Assembly (NCBI RefSeq): GCF_011046535.1
Contig: NZ_CP049257.1
Coordinates: 124,001-188,000 of the forward strand
Length of the DNA: 64,000 bases
DNA from: Nocardioides anomalus
GTDB taxonomy: Bacteria > Actinomycetota > Actinomycetes > Propionibacteriales > Nocardioidaceae
Direction: 5' to 3'
Part shown: piece after piece, positions 43,534 through 52,704 of the stretch
How the letters are laid out: each line of letters opens with the position of its first letter
How positions within the stretch are numbered: position 1 is the stretch's first letter
Notes under the pieces: model-generated
The model's input: only the letters and a program-made list of their open reading frames with translations
Database searches by the model: none
What the model was told of the DNA's origin: nothing
Translations under genes and position numbers: made by a program

Positions 43534-45561
43534 GTGACCGCCGCAGCCCAGACCGAGCCCAGTGCGGTCGGCAGCGCGGTCTCCGCCACCCTCGCCACGG
43601 CGGTGACGGCCCTGGGCGGCCAGGAGCGACCCGGCCAGGTCGAGATGGCCGAGGCGGTCGCCGAGGCCATGGGCGGCGGCACCCACCTGCTCGTCCAGGC
43701 CGGCACCGGCACCGGCAAGTCGCTCGGCTACCTCGTGCCCGCCCTGCTCCACGACCGCCGGGTGGTGGTGGCCACGGCGACCCTCGCGCTGCAGCACCAG
43801 CTGGTGGAGCGCGACATCCCGCGGCTGGTCGAGGCCGTCGGCACCCTGCCGGGCGTCGACGCGTCGTACGCCGTGCTCAAGGGCCGCTCCAACTACGCCT
43901 GCCTGCACCGCATCCGCGCCGGGGTCCCCGACGACCAGGGCACGCTCGTCGACGTGCCGCAGGGCCCGCTGGCCACCAAAGTGCTCGAGCTGCGGGCCTG
44001 GGCCGAGCAGGAGGTCGAGGACGGCGGCACCGGCGAGCGCGACCACGCGCCGCGCCACACCGACCGCGAGTGGCGCCAGGTCTCGGTCAACCACCGCGAG
44101 TGCCTGGGTGCGGCCAAGTGCCCGTTCGGTCAGGAGTGCTTCGCCGAGCTGGCCCGCGAGAAGGCCCAGCGCAGCCACCTCATCGTCACCAACCACTCGC
44201 TGCTGGCCATCGACGCCGTCGAGGGCGTGCCGATGATCCCGGAGTACGACGTCGTGGTGGTCGACGAGGCCCACGAGCTCGTGTCCCGGGTGACCCAGGC
44301 GGCCACCGACGAGCTGTTCGCCGCCGACGTCGACCGGGCCGCCCGCCGCTCCCAGCGCCACGTCGAGGGCAGCGAGGCCGACGACCTGGCCGACGCCGGA
44401 GACGTGCTCCGCGACGCCGTCAACGACCTCGACGCCGGCCGCGTCGACACCCTGCCCGACGCGCTCGGCGACGCCCTGGTCGCGGTCCGCGACGCGGCGC
44501 GCGCCTGCCTCTCGGCGTACCCCAAGGACGCGAAGAGCGCCGGCGACGACGGCGACGCCGGGCTGACCCAGGCCAAGGGCGCGGTCCAGGACGTCTTCGC
44601 CACCGCCGAGCGGATGGCGGCCCACCGGGAGTCCGACGTGCTCTGGGTGGCCGAGGGCGGTGAGCACAGGCCGCCCCACCTCGCCGTCGCGCCGCTGCAG
44701 GTGTGGGGGCCGATGCGCGACAAGCTGCTGACCGACAAGCTGGCCGTCTTCACCAGCGCCACGCTGCGGCTGGGCGGCGACTTCGGCGCCGTGGCCGGCA
44801 GCTTCGGGCTCAAGCCGAGCGAGGACGTCGACCGCGCGGGTGGGCAGGAGCTCGAGCGCGACGAGGACACGCTGCCCTGGCGCGGGCTCGACGTGGGCAG
44901 CCCGTTCGACTACGGCCAGCAGGCCATCCTCTACGTCGCCCGCCACCTCCCGCCGCCCGGCCGCGACGGGCTCGGCGCCGCCCAGCTCGACGAGATCGTC
45001 GAGCTCGTCGACGCCTGCGAGGGCCGCGCGCTGGGCCTGTTCTCCAGCCGCCGCGCGGCCGAGGCCGCCGCCGACGCGGTCCGGGTGCGGCTGCCGCACC
45101 TGACCACGCTGGCCCAAGGCGACGCCCAGCTGCCCGAGCTGGCCCGGCAGTTCAAGGAGGACCCGCACACCGCGCTGTTCGGCACCCTCTCGCTCTGGCA
45201 GGGCCTCGACGTGCCCGGCGACACCTGCCAGCTGGTGCTCATCGACCGGATCCCGTTCCCGCGGCCCGACGACCCGCTGATGAGCGCCCGCCAGCGCGCG
45301 GCCGACAAGGCCGGCGGCAACGGCTTCATGCAGGTCGCCGCCACCCACGCCGCCCTGCTGCTGGCCCAGGGCGCCGGTCGCCTCATCCGCACCCACGCCG
45401 ACCGCGGTGTGGTCGCGGTCCTCGACCCGCGGCTGGCCACGGCCCGCTACGGCCCCTTCCTCAAGGCCAGCCTGCCGCCGATGTGGACCACGACCGATCC
45501 CGCGGTGGTGCGCAAGGCCCTGGCCCGCCTGGCCGCGGCGGCACCCTCCGACGCGCGCTAG
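43534..45561 (+). CDS. XPD/DinG-type ATP-dependent helicase
   Basis: The 675-residue superfamily 2 helicase has Walker A GTGTGKS (57-63), DEAH (244-247) and four cysteines fitting a 4Fe-4S cluster, Cys123, Cys190, Cys196 and Cys202 (HRECLGAAKCPFGQECF). The C-terminal motor carries SATLRLGG, LFSSRRAAEAAA and QGAGRLIRTHAD. It unwinds DNA 5'-3', probably resolving R-loops or G-quadruplexes. Four nucleotides at its end overlap the convergent hypothetical gene. Confidence 0.92.
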   Translation: MTAAAQTEPSAVGSAVSATLATAVTALGGQERPGQVEMAEAVAEAMGGGTHLLVQAGTGTGKSLGYLVPALLHDRRVVVATATLALQHQLVERDIPRLVEAVGTLPGVDASYAVLKGRSNYACLHRIRAGVPDDQGTLVDVPQGPLATKVLELRAWAEQEVEDGGTGERDHAPRHTDREWRQVSVNHRECLGAAKCPFGQECFAELAREKAQRSHLIVTNHSLLAIDAVEGVPMIPEYDVVVVDEAHELVSRVTQAATDELFAADVDRAARRSQRHVEGSEADDLADAGDVLRDAVNDLDAGRVDTLPDALGDALVAVRDAARACLSAYPKDAKSAGDDGDAGLTQAKGAVQDVFATAERMAAHRESDVLWVAEGGEHRPPHLAVAPLQVWGPMRDKLLTDKLAVFTSATLRLGGDFGAVAGSFGLKPSEDVDRAGGQELERDEDTLPWRGLDVGSPFDYGQQAILYVARHLPPPGRDGLGAAQLDEIVELVDACEGRALGLFSSRRAAEAAADAVRVRLPHLTTLAQGDAQLPELARQFKEDPHTALFGTLSLWQGLDVPGDTCQLVLIDRIPFPRPDDPLMSARQRAADKAGGNGFMQVAATHAALLLAQGAGRLIRTHADRGVVAVLDPRLATARYGPFLKASLPPMWTTTDPAVVRKALARLAAAAPSDAR

Positions 45562-46091
45562 AAGAGCTCGACGCCGAGCCAGCGGGCGACCAGGCCCAGG
45601 TCGCGCTCGACGTCGGTCAGCGCCACGACCACCGAGCGGTCCCACTGCGGTGTCTCGCGCAGGTGGTCGACGAACGTGCTGAGCTCGCGCCAGCCGTCCT
45701 CGAGCTGCAGCACGACCAGGTGCGGGTCCACGCCGTCCACGACGGCCGTCGCGGCGGCGACGCTCTGCCGGGCCACCTCGAGCGACGGGGTGCGGAGCGC
45801 CGGCGCGGCCTCCCAGCGGTACGTCGCCCGTCCGAGCGCCTGGTGGGCCGCGTCTCCGGCCGCCACGCACGCGGTGGGCCGACCGGCCAGCTCGCAGGCC
45901 TCGACCAGCTCGCGCAGCGGCTCGGTGTCGGCGTCGGACCCGAAGCTGATCACGTAGCCCCGCCGGTCCGAGCGCCGCTCCGGCGCCAGTCCGGTCGGCC
46001 AGCGCGAGAACAGGTGGCCGCCGACCGTGCGCAGCTGCCGCCCCGCCGCGGGCGCGACGGCCCGGCCCAGATCGACGGTGTGGAGCGGCAT
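45558..46091 (-). CDS. Hypothetical protein
   Basis: The 177-residue protein has no signal peptide or membrane helix. It reads as an alpha/beta protein with a possible nucleotide-binding shape: GYVISFGSDADTEPLRELVEACE, PHLVVLQLEDGWRELSTFVDHL and RSVVVALTDVERDLGLVARWLGV. I do not recognise a family. ATG 46091 is used. GTG 46124, 11 codons upstream, is an alternative. It is convergent with the DinG-like gene. Confidence 0.55.
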   Translation of the reverse strand: MPLHTVDLGRAVAPAAGRQLRTVGGHLFSRWPTGLAPERRSDRRGYVISFGSDADTEPLRELVEACELAGRPTACVAAGDAAHQALGRATYRWEAAPALRTPSLEVARQSVAAATAVVDGVDPHLVVLQLEDGWRELSTFVDHLRETPQWDRSVVVALTDVERDLGLVARWLGVELF

Positions 46092-46234
46092 GCCCCGACA
46101 ACGCGCGCCTGGCAGCCGGGTCACGGCGACGTGCGCACTGGTCTAGAGCCGCGAGCGCCCTTGGGAGCACCGAGACGTCCCCGGAGCCGACGTGCTCCGG
46201 GACCGCGTGCCCGGCGCGGATGAGACCCTGGGGC

Positions 46235-47548
46235 ATGGCCTACCGCGTCGTCGCGACCGCCGCCCTCACCCTGGCGCTGCTGGGCTCCGCGTGCGCGTCG
46301 AGCTCCTCGGAGCCGCCGGTCGAGAGCCGGGAGCCGGCTGCGCGGGCGGTGACGGCCGGGTCCTCGTCCGCGGCCCCGGTCCGCCCCGCCGCCGCGACCG
46401 CGACGCCGACCGCCGTACCCCCGGCCGCACGCGGGAAGACCCGCCTCAGTGGCTGCAACACCGACGGCGCGGCCCTGGAGGTCTGCTTCTCCTCACCGGC
46501 GACCAAGGGCGGCAGCGACCCGGCGGTGGTGCGCCGGTTCGTCGAGCTGTTCAACGCCGCGGGCGCCGGCGACTCGCTGCGCATCGCGATGTTCCGCTGG
46601 GACATCCCGGCGACGACCAAGGCGCTGGTGGCCGCGCAGCAGCGCGGCGCGCACGTGGAGATCGTGGCCGACGCCGACATGACCACCAAGGCGGCCGGGC
46701 GGGCGGTGATCGCCCAGATCGAGGCCGGCGACCCCGCGCCGGGCAACGTCGTGGTCTGCCAGGGCGCCTGTCTGCCGTGGCGGGGGAGCGGCCCGGCCCC
46801 GCCGTCGCAGGACGTCAACCACCTCAAGCTGCTGCTGGCCGACATCGACGGCCAGCGCTCGGTGGTGACCAGCTCGAGCAACTTCGAGGGGCGCCAGTAC
46901 TCCCAGGTCAACAGCCTGGCCCGGGTCACCGACGACGGCTACTACGCCTTCGCGCTGGACTACTTCCAGCGCCTGCGCGCGCAGAGCTGGACCGTCGGCG
47001 GCCAGACGTGGGGCGACGCGCAGAAGACCTACGCCGGCCCACCGGCGGCGATGGTCTACCCGCGCAAGGGCGACATCGTGCTCAACACCCTCAAGCAGAC
47101 GCACTGCGTGAAGGGCGCGCGCACCGTCGACATCATGGTCGCGGTCATCCAGCGCTACGACGTCCGCGCGCAGATCGGGCGGCTCTGGCGCGAGGGCTGC
47201 CAGCTGCGCATCGTCACCACCCGCGACCTGATCGAGAACTGGCTCCAGCGCCCGTTCCGGCTCCCGGGCGGGCAGAGCGTCGACATCGCCGACAACCTGG
47301 TGCGCACCATCGTGGCCCACGACAAGGTCTACGCGATCCACGCCAAGATCGGCGGCAAGGTGCAGTACGCCGTGGTCACGGGGACCAGCAACACCACCTG
47401 CGGCGGGCTGCTCTACAACGACGAGCTGATGTTGCGCCTCGAGGGCCAGTGGGCCTTCAGGGCCTACCGCGCCCACGTGAGCGACGCCTTCCGCCACGCC
47501 CACCAGTCCCGCGAGTCCGCGACCCCGGTCCAGGCCCGCTGCCACTGA
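46235..47548 (+). CDS. Secreted phospholipase-D-superfamily lipoprotein
   Basis: The N-terminus (AYRVVATAALTLALLGSACASS) is a lipoprotein-like signal with Cys20, though the lipobox is imperfect. Two PLD catalytic half-sites are visible: His196-Leu-Lys198 with following SSSNFEG, and His369-Ala-Lys371 with TGTSN. The order H-x-K...S-S-S/T-S-N is that of the PLD family. Phosphodiesterase activity on lipids or nucleic acids outside the cell is likely, substrate unknown. ATG 46220 is an in-frame alternative. A strong bidirectional terminator follows. Confidence 0.82.
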   Translation: MAYRVVATAALTLALLGSACASSSSEPPVESREPAARAVTAGSSSAAPVRPAAATATPTAVPPAARGKTRLSGCNTDGAALEVCFSSPATKGGSDPAVVRRFVELFNAAGAGDSLRIAMFRWDIPATTKALVAAQQRGAHVEIVADADMTTKAAGRAVIAQIEAGDPAPGNVVVCQGACLPWRGSGPAPPSQDVNHLKLLLADIDGQRSVVTSSSNFEGRQYSQVNSLARVTDDGYYAFALDYFQRLRAQSWTVGGQTWGDAQKTYAGPPAAMVYPRKGDIVLNTLKQTHCVKGARTVDIMVAVIQRYDVRAQIGRLWREGCQLRIVTTRDLIENWLQRPFRLPGGQSVDIADNLVRTIVAHDKVYAIHAKIGGKVQYAVVTGTSNTTCGGLLYNDELMLRLEGQWAFRAYRAHVSDAFRHAHQSRESATPVQARCH

Positions 47549-47566
47549 AACGTCGCCCCACGCAGC

Positions 47567-47604
47567 AGCCGGCCCCGGTGACCGTGAGGTCACCGGGGCC
47601 GGCT
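47567..47604. terminator. Bidirectional terminator between PLD-like and metalloprotease genes
   Basis: A perfect 17-bp inverted repeat, AGCCGGCCCCGGTGACC / GGTCACCGGGGCCGGCT, with a GTGA loop sits between the two convergent genes. It lacks a long T-tract, as usual in this GC-rich genome. Confidence 0.85.
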
Positions 47605-47623
47605 GGTGTGTAGGTCAGCTGTC

Positions 47624-49165
47624 TCAGGCGGCCTTGACGGACACCCGGGAGCGCTGGTTGTCGAACACGGCCTTGCCGGAGCAGGAGACCGCGTTGCGCT
47701 GGTAACGACCGCACTGGCGGTACTTGGTGCTGGCGTTGACCAGGGTCACGTCCACCGACGTCACGCTCGGGTCGAAGGCCACCGTGGCCTTGCCCTTGCC
47801 CTTGCGGTTGACCTTGATGGCCTGGATGGAGAGCACCGCGCCGTTGGCGCCGTAGGCGACGTAGATCGCCTTGGAGCCGTGGGACTTCGGGGCCATCCGC
47901 AGCTTGACCTTCAGCGCCGAGGCGCCGCCACCGTTGGCGATGTTGAGCGTCGCGCTCGTGAGGTGGTCCAGGTTGAGCTTGCCCTTGGCGCCCTTGCCGC
48001 CGGCGAGCGTGACCGAGCCGGCAGCCGGCTTGATCGGGTAGTTCTGCTCGACGCCCTCGTCGAAGATCGGCGTGTGGGTGAGCCGCGTGGCCGCGGAGTA
48101 GTAGGTGAAGAAGTCCGCCAGCGACGTGCCGTTCTTCTTGAGCACCTTGTTGATGGCCTGCGTGGAGTAGAGGTTCTTGCGGCCCTTGGAGCTGTCGGCC
48201 GCCTCCCAGATCTTGAGGATCACGTTGGGCAGCAGACCGGTCTTCTCCGGGTAGGTGTTGCTCATCAGCCGGAAGAAGTTCCACACGCCGTACTGGAAGA
48301 CGCCGGTGTCCTCGAACTTGTCCATCGACCGTCCGGGCGAGGTGATCGGGCTGCGGCGGAGGTACTGGACGTTGTCGTTGACGTCGTCGTACAGCTCGTC
48401 CTCGGCCCAGGTCGCGGTGGCCTCGAGCAGCCAGTCGTCGTCGAGTGCGTCGTAGGCGAACTGGGTCGCGTGGAAGTACTCGTGCGCCGCGGTGACCTGC
48501 AGGTTCTGCAGCGGGGTGTGGCTCGGGAAGCCGGCGTAGTCGTTGTCCAGGACGCAGTAGGCCCAGACGTCGTGGTGCCGCCCGCGCAGCCGCTGGTCGG
48601 TGGTGCAGTAGCCGTAGAGGCCCGGCTCGAGCGAGTCGAGGTAGATGTCGATGCGGTTGTCCCCGCCCTTGCCCTTGTCGGGCTTGGGCCGGCGGTAGCC
48701 CGACGCGGCGTAGGTGTTGGCGACGTTCTGCACCGTGGCCAGCGCGACGTTCTGGTCGAACGCCGCCGGGTTGAGCTCGGCCGGGTCGTAGTGCAGCAGG
48801 ATGTTCTCGTCGCCCACCGTCGCCGGCTTGTCGGGCCGCTGGGCCAGCCGGTCGGCGGCCGCGCGGTCCGCGGGGGAGAGCGCGTCCTTGAGCATCCACA
48901 GCTTGCGCAGGGCCAGCGTCGCGTCGGGACGCTGGTTGGCCGGCGTGCTGGGGCTGAACGCCTTCTGGGCCTGGGCCAGGGCGGCCTTGGCGCGCCAGGT
49001 GCGGTCGTGCTTGACGGCCGGCTTGGCGACGCTCGCGGTCCGCGCGGCGGACGGAGCGGCCAGCGCGGGCGTGCTCAGCGTGGTGGCGACGAGCGCGAAC
49101 GCCGCGGCCACCGCCGCCGTGAGCACGAGCGCCGGGTTGCGGCGCGCCCGTGAGGTCGTGGGCAT
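47624..49165 (-). CDS. Secreted zinc-metalloprotease-like protein (MXAN_6640-type)
   Basis: The 513-residue protein has a signal peptide (NPALVLTAAVAAAFALVATTLSTPALA) and a catalytic zinc motif HEYFH (His228, Glu229, His232) in TAAHEYFHATQFAYDA. The third ligand is probably Glu248 in WLLEATATWAEDE, the gluzincin-like arrangement. Aromatic/Asp-rich strands follow, and the C-terminus is a Lys-rich beta-sandwich. It likely degrades proteins or peptidoglycan-linked peptides outside the cell. A GGAG-type ribosome site precedes ATG 49165. Confidence 0.85.
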   Translation of the reverse strand: MPTTSRARRNPALVLTAAVAAAFALVATTLSTPALAAPSAARTASVAKPAVKHDRTWRAKAALAQAQKAFSPSTPANQRPDATLALRKLWMLKDALSPADRAAADRLAQRPDKPATVGDENILLHYDPAELNPAAFDQNVALATVQNVANTYAASGYRRPKPDKGKGGDNRIDIYLDSLEPGLYGYCTTDQRLRGRHHDVWAYCVLDNDYAGFPSHTPLQNLQVTAAHEYFHATQFAYDALDDDWLLEATATWAEDELYDDVNDNVQYLRRSPITSPGRSMDKFEDTGVFQYGVWNFFRLMSNTYPEKTGLLPNVILKIWEAADSSKGRKNLYSTQAINKVLKKNGTSLADFFTYYSAATRLTHTPIFDEGVEQNYPIKPAAGSVTLAGGKGAKGKLNLDHLTSATLNIANGGGASALKVKLRMAPKSHGSKAIYVAYGANGAVLSIQAIKVNRKGKGKATVAFDPSVTSVDVTLVNASTKYRQCGRYQRNAVSCSGKAVFDNQRSRVSVKAA

Positions 49166-49308
49166 GGGTTCTCCGAGTCTGTAGGGAAGGTCGACGAGGT
49201 CGTGTGGACCCTACCCCGGAAGACGGACACCGAGACCGTACGGTTGGGTGCTGGTCTGCAGCTGTCCTGGAGCCGTGACGCCGCGCGCCGACGCGCCGCT
49301 GCGGCCGG

Positions 49309-50076
49309 TCAGGGCAGGCGGCGCAGGACCGCGGTGACCTTGCCCAGGATCGAGGCGTGGGTGCCGTCGATCGGCTCGTACGCCGGGTTGTGCGGCAGCA
49401 GCCAGACCCGGCCGTCCTTGCGCTGGAAGGTCTTGACGGTCGCCTCGCCGTCGATGAGCGCGGCCACGATCTCGCCGTTCGACGCGGTCTGCTCGCGGCG
49501 CACGACCACGAAGTCGCCGTCGCAGATCGCCGCGTCGATCATCGACTCCCCGGCCACCTCGAGCATGAACAGCTCGCCGCTGCCCACCAGCTCCTGCGGC
49601 AGCGGGAAGACGGTCTCGAGGTTCTGCTCGGCCAGGATCGGGCCACCGGCCGCGATCCGACCCAGCATCGGCACGTAGGTCGCGGGCGGGACGGCGTCGC
49701 CGATCCCCGTCTCGTCGTACGGCGTCTCCTCGGCCGAGGAGACCGACTTGCGGGCGGCCATGACCTCGGGCAGGAACACCTCGAGCGCGCGCGGGCGGTG
49801 GGGGTCACGGCGCACGAAGCCCTTCTCCTCCAGCACCTTGAGCTGGTGGGCGACCGAGGAGGAGCTGGTCAGCCCGACCGCCTCGCCGATCTCGCGCATG
49901 CTCGGTGGGTAGCCGCGCTGCTCCATGAAGTCGCGCAGGTGCTCGAGGATGCGCTGCTGGCGCGCGGTGAGCCCCGTCGCGTCCGCGGGGCCGTCGGGGA
50001 GCTCGGTGACGGTGCCGCTGATGCCGCCGCCGGCAGCGGAGGAGCCGCCGCCCGGTCCAGGAGTCTGTCCAGCCAT
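49309..50076 (-). CDS. lexA: SOS repressor LexA
   Basis: The 255-residue protein has an N-terminal extension, the LexA winged helix ([41 protein letters not shown]), the cleavage site Ala143-Gly144 in RIAAGGP, catalytic Ser178 (GESMIDAA) and Lys215 (ATVKTF). RecA-stimulated self-cleavage inactivates it after DNA damage. ATG 50076 has a TACGGT -10 (50083-50088) 6 nt upstream. A LexA box at 50108-50123 covers the -35 region, so lexA represses itself. Confidence 0.97.
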   Translation of the reverse strand: MAGQTPGPGGGSSAAGGGISGTVTELPDGPADATGLTARQQRILEHLRDFMEQRGYPPSMREIGEAVGLTSSSSVAHQLKVLEEKGFVRRDPHRPRALEVFLPEVMAARKSVSSAEETPYDETGIGDAVPPATYVPMLGRIAAGGPILAEQNLETVFPLPQELVGSGELFMLEVAGESMIDAAICDGDFVVVRREQTASNGEIVAALIDGEATVKTFQRKDGRVWLLPHNPAYEPIDGTHASILGKVTAVLRRLP

Positions 50077-50107
50077 GCGCTGACCGTAGCGACGGCGTTG
50101 CCCGGTT

Positions 50108-50123
50108 TCAAACACCTGTTCGA
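50108..50123. promoter_or_regulatory. LexA box at lexA promoter
   Basis: TCAAACACCTGTTCGA differs from the actinobacterial consensus TCGAACACATGTTCGA at two positions. It lies at about -32 to -47 of lexA. Confidence 0.85.
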
Positions 50124-50209
50124 ACGGGCGTGTCGCTCGTGGCGGACCACGCCTCGCGCGAGGTGGCGCCCCGCGCCGCCTCTCACGTCGGGCGGGCGCG
50201 ACACGCCGC

Positions 50210-50266
50210 TCGAACAGGTGTTTGAAATCGTTCGAACACCTGTTCTACGCTCGTACACGTGTTCGA
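50210..50266. promoter_or_regulatory. Three tandem LexA boxes at the LysM gene promoter
   Basis: TCGAACAGGTGTTTGA (50210-50225), TCGAACACCTGTTCTA (50232-50247) and TCGTACACGTGTTCGA (50251-50266). A TACGCT -10 box at 50246-50251 is wedged between the last two, so bound LexA should block the promoter. The stretch between the lexA and LysM operators holds no gene. Confidence 0.88.
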
Positions 50267-50392
50267 TCGACCGCTGGTCGGACCGGCGCCGCCGAGGACT
50301 GTCGGTGGTCGCCTCTACAACTGGACACAGCAACCGATCACCAGCAGCAGACCCCAGGCCGCGACCGTGGCCACTTCCCCAGGAGTCCCGAC

Positions 50393-50752
50393 ATGACCGC
50401 GATGACCTTCGACACCGTCCTCACCACCCGCCCGGCCCGCGCCGTGCGTCCGCGCTCCAGCGTGCGGCTGACCCGCCGCGGTCGACTGGTGGTCCTGGTC
50501 GCAGCGCTGGTCGTCGCGTTCGCCATCGGTGTCTTCGTCACCGCGGCCGGCTCGGTCGCGACCCAGGAGCCCGGCACGCCCGAGCCGACCCGCATCGTCC
50601 AGGTCGGCAGCGGCGACACCCTCTGGGCCATCGCCTCGGGGCTAGCCGACGACGGCGACGTGCGGGGCATGATGCAGCGCATCGAGCAGCTCAACGCGCT
50701 CGACGGCCCCACGCTCCAGGCGGGTCAGCGGCTGGTCGTCCCGGCCGAGTAG
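50393..50752 (+). CDS. SOS-induced LysM membrane protein (Rv2719c/YneA/DivS-like cell-division inhibitor)
   Basis: The 119-residue protein has a membrane helix (RLVVLVAALVVAFAIGVFVTA) and a C-terminal LysM domain (IVQVGSGDTLWAIASGLADD and QLNALDGPTLQAGQRLVVP) facing the wall. A small LysM membrane protein next to lexA under LexA control matches Rv2719c of M. tuberculosis, YneA of Bacillus and DivS of Corynebacterium, which stop division during SOS. AGGAG lies 8 nt before ATG 50393, with a leader of roughly 135 nt. Confidence 0.87.
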   Translation: MTAMTFDTVLTTRPARAVRPRSSVRLTRRGRLVVLVAALVVAFAIGVFVTAAGSVATQEPGTPEPTRIVQVGSGDTLWAIASGLADDGDVRGMMQRIEQLNALDGPTLQAGQRLVVPAE

Positions 50753-50808
50753 CCGCACCACACAGACTTCGTCAGCCGCTTCGACCCCGGCTGGCGGGCC
50801 GGGGAAGA

Positions 50809-50838
50809 CAGGGGCGGAGCCACGTGGCTCCGCCCCTG
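50809..50838 (+). terminator. Terminator after the LysM gene
   Basis: A perfect 30-bp palindrome (CAGGGGCGGAGCCAC / GTGGCTCCGCCCCTG) between the LysM gene and the DUF3052 gene. As RNA it forms a 13-bp stem with a 4-nt turn. Confidence 0.75.
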
Positions 50839-50856
50839 CGGTCATTTCCGGGCACC

Positions 50857-51273
50857 ATGACCCTCGTGGCCGGATCCTCAGGCACTCCGCTCGTGCGCAA
50901 GCTCGGCATCGGCGACGAGCACGTGGTCTTCCTCGACGGCGCCCCGCTCGACCTGGAGCTCGGGGACACCGGGGGAGCACACGTGGTGCACCGGCTCCCG
51001 CGCCGGGCGGACGTCACCTTGACCTTCCACACCTCGCGCGCGGCGCTGGGCCGCCGGCTCCCCGTCCTGTTCGAGCGGACCACGACCGCCGGGATGGTCT
51101 GGGTCTGCTGGCCGAAGAAGGCCGCCCAGAAGGCTCGCGGCATCGACAGCGACCTCGACGGCGACCAGGTGCGCCGACTCGGCCTCGCGCTGGGCTTCGT
51201 CGACGTCTTGGTCGCGGCCCTCGACGAGACCTGGTCCGGGCAGAAGTTCGTGCGCCGGCTGCGGGACCGGTGA
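50857..51273 (+). CDS. DUF3052-family protein
   Basis: The 138-residue protein starts SGTPLVRKLGIGDEHVVFLDGAP and includes VLFERTTTAGMVWVCWPKKA and DGDQVRRLGLALGFVDVLVAALDETWSGQKFVRR. This is the compact, actinobacteria-rich DUF3052 family, whose function is not established. The last block (VRR.GL..GFVD...ALDETWSG.KFVRR) is the most recognisable. ATG 50857 follows the terminator by 18 nt. GTG 50866 is an alternative. Confidence 0.82.
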   Translation: MTLVAGSSGTPLVRKLGIGDEHVVFLDGAPLDLELGDTGGAHVVHRLPRRADVTLTFHTSRAALGRRLPVLFERTTTAGMVWVCWPKKAAQKARGIDSDLDGDQVRRLGLALGFVDVLVAALDETWSGQKFVRRLRDR

Positions 51274-51293
51274 GCGCCGCGGCGGACCGGACC

Positions 51294-51638
51294 TCAGTGC
51301 CGGTGCGGCCGCGCGTCCTTGCGGGTCGGCTGCTCGAGGACCCCGACCGCACGGAGCAGGGCGGTCAGCAGCCACAGGCAGCCGAAGAGGCAGACCACGG
51401 CGCCCACCGAGCACAGGACGAGGACCGTCCACCGGCCGGACTCGCCTCCACGCGCGTCGCGCCCGGCCCCGATGGCCAGCCACACCAGCACCACCCAGGC
51501 GAGCAGCGTCAGCAGCGAGCCGGCGCCGAGCAGGGCGAGGTCGGGCCGGAAGGTTCGCCGGGGCCGGGGTCCGCGCCGGGCGCCGCGCCGCGCGCCGCCG
51601 CTCGGGTCGCTCCCCGGGAGACCCTCCTGCCCTGCCAC
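51294..51638 (-). CDS. Small two-helix membrane protein
   Basis: The 114-residue product has a basic, Gly/Arg-rich N-terminal segment (GGARRGARRGPRPRRTF), two hydrophobic helices (LLGAGSLLTLLAWVVLVWLAI and WTVLVLCSVGAVVCLFGCLWLL) and a basic His-containing tail. No family recognised. Convergent with the DUF3052 gene. The GTG start is a reasonable but uncertain choice. Confidence 0.55.
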   Translation of the reverse strand: MAGQEGLPGSDPSGGARRGARRGPRPRRTFRPDLALLGAGSLLTLLAWVVLVWLAIGAGRDARGGESGRWTVLVLCSVGAVVCLFGCLWLLTALLRAVGVLEQPTRKDARPHRH

Positions 51639-51689
51639 CGCGACATCATGACTTGCCCGGACCTGCCCGCGGCGGAGGCCACGCTGCCC

Positions 51690-51695
51690 TAGTCT
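51690..51695 (+). promoter_or_regulatory. -10 box of leaderless GAF-HATPase promoter
   Basis: TAGTCT, 6 nt before GTG 51702, decides the start. Confidence 0.55.
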
Positions 51696-51701
51696 GAGCG
51701 C

Positions 51702-52697
51702 GTGTCCAGGCCCTCGCAGGCGGCTGCGCCGGTCGAGCCGCAGGCGCCGCTGGGGCACCTGTCGCGGCTCGGCTTCGCGCTGCTGGGCGCCGGCGGGGTC
51801 GACGAGATCGCCACCAGCCTGTTCCGCGACCTGGGCGCCCTGCCCGGCGTGCGGCGGATCGGCTTCGCGCTGACCGAGGGCGGCGGACGCCGGCTGCGGT
51901 TCACCGCCAGTGACCGCGAGCTCGACGAGGGCCGGGCCGACTGGTGCCACATCGACGCCTACGACGACGTCCCGATCACGACGGTGGTCCGCACCGGCGA
52001 GCCGGTGCTGGGCGCGCGCCACGAGCTCGACCCGCGCTACGCCGAGTTCGTCCAGCGCCAGCCCGAGGACGTCCGCGCGATGGCCGTCGTCCCGCTGCCG
52101 GGCACCGGGTCGCCGATGGGCGGCATCGTGCTCTACCTCGACCGCGAGTGGAGCTTCGACGAGACCCAGCGGCAGCTGCTCGAGGCGACCGCGCGGCGTA
52201 CGGCCGAGGCGGTGGACCGGGTCCGGCTGGCGGGCACGAGGCACGACGACGTCTGGGACGCCGACGACAACGGTGCGGTCACCGCACGGATGGTGCTGCA
52301 CGGCGACACGCGCGCGCCGTCCGCGGCACGACGGTTCGTGCGCGACGTGCTGGTCGAGGCCGGTGCGTCCGAGGACCTCCTGTCCACCGCCGAGCTGTGC
52401 GTCTCCGAGCTGGTGACCAACGCCGTGCTCCACGCCGACAGCTCCTCGGAGCTGCGCGTCGTCCTCGACACCGCGCTGACCGTGTCGGTGCGAGACCGCG
52501 GCGGGCCCGCGCCGGAGGCGGCACCCGACGACGACCCCGACCCCCTGCGCGTGCACGGCCGCGGCCTCCAGCTGGTCGAGGCGCTGGCCGACCGCTGGGG
52601 CTCCGAGCGCGACGCCGTCGGCACGACGGTGTGGTTCGCCCTCGACCTGGCCGTCGACGAGGGGGCCGGAGCGGACTCCCTGGACGAGACGGGCTGA
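51702..52697 (+). CDS. GAF domain plus RsbW-like HATPase regulator
   Basis: The 331-residue protein has a GAF-type domain (about 15-175; ATSLFRDLGALPGVRRIGFAL, AMAVVPLPGTGSPMGG). A C-terminal HATPase of the anti-sigma (RsbW/SpoIIAB) type covers about 200-320, with SAARRFVRDVLVEAG, ELCVSELVTNAVLHADSS (N-box), VRDRGGPAPE and HGRGLQLVEALADRWG. No histidine phospho-acceptor or PP2C domain is present, so it is probably a serine-kinase-like anti-sigma regulator sensing a small molecule. The partner is unknown. Confidence 0.83.
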   Translation: MSRPSQAAAPVEPQAPLGHLSRLGFALLGAGGVDEIATSLFRDLGALPGVRRIGFALTEGGGRRLRFTASDRELDEGRADWCHIDAYDDVPITTVVRTGEPVLGARHELDPRYAEFVQRQPEDVRAMAVVPLPGTGSPMGGIVLYLDREWSFDETQRQLLEATARRTAEAVDRVRLAGTRHDDVWDADDNGAVTARMVLHGDTRAPSAARRFVRDVLVEAGASEDLLSTAELCVSELVTNAVLHADSSSELRVVLDTALTVSVRDRGGPAPEAAPDDDPDPLRVHGRGLQLVEALADRWGSERDAVGTTVWFALDLAVDEGAGADSLDETG

Positions 52698-52704
52698 GCC
52701 CCTC

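Noticed and set aside
43480..43540. LexA control of the DinG-like gene
   Set aside because: No site resembling TCGAAC-N4-GTTCGA around the promoter.
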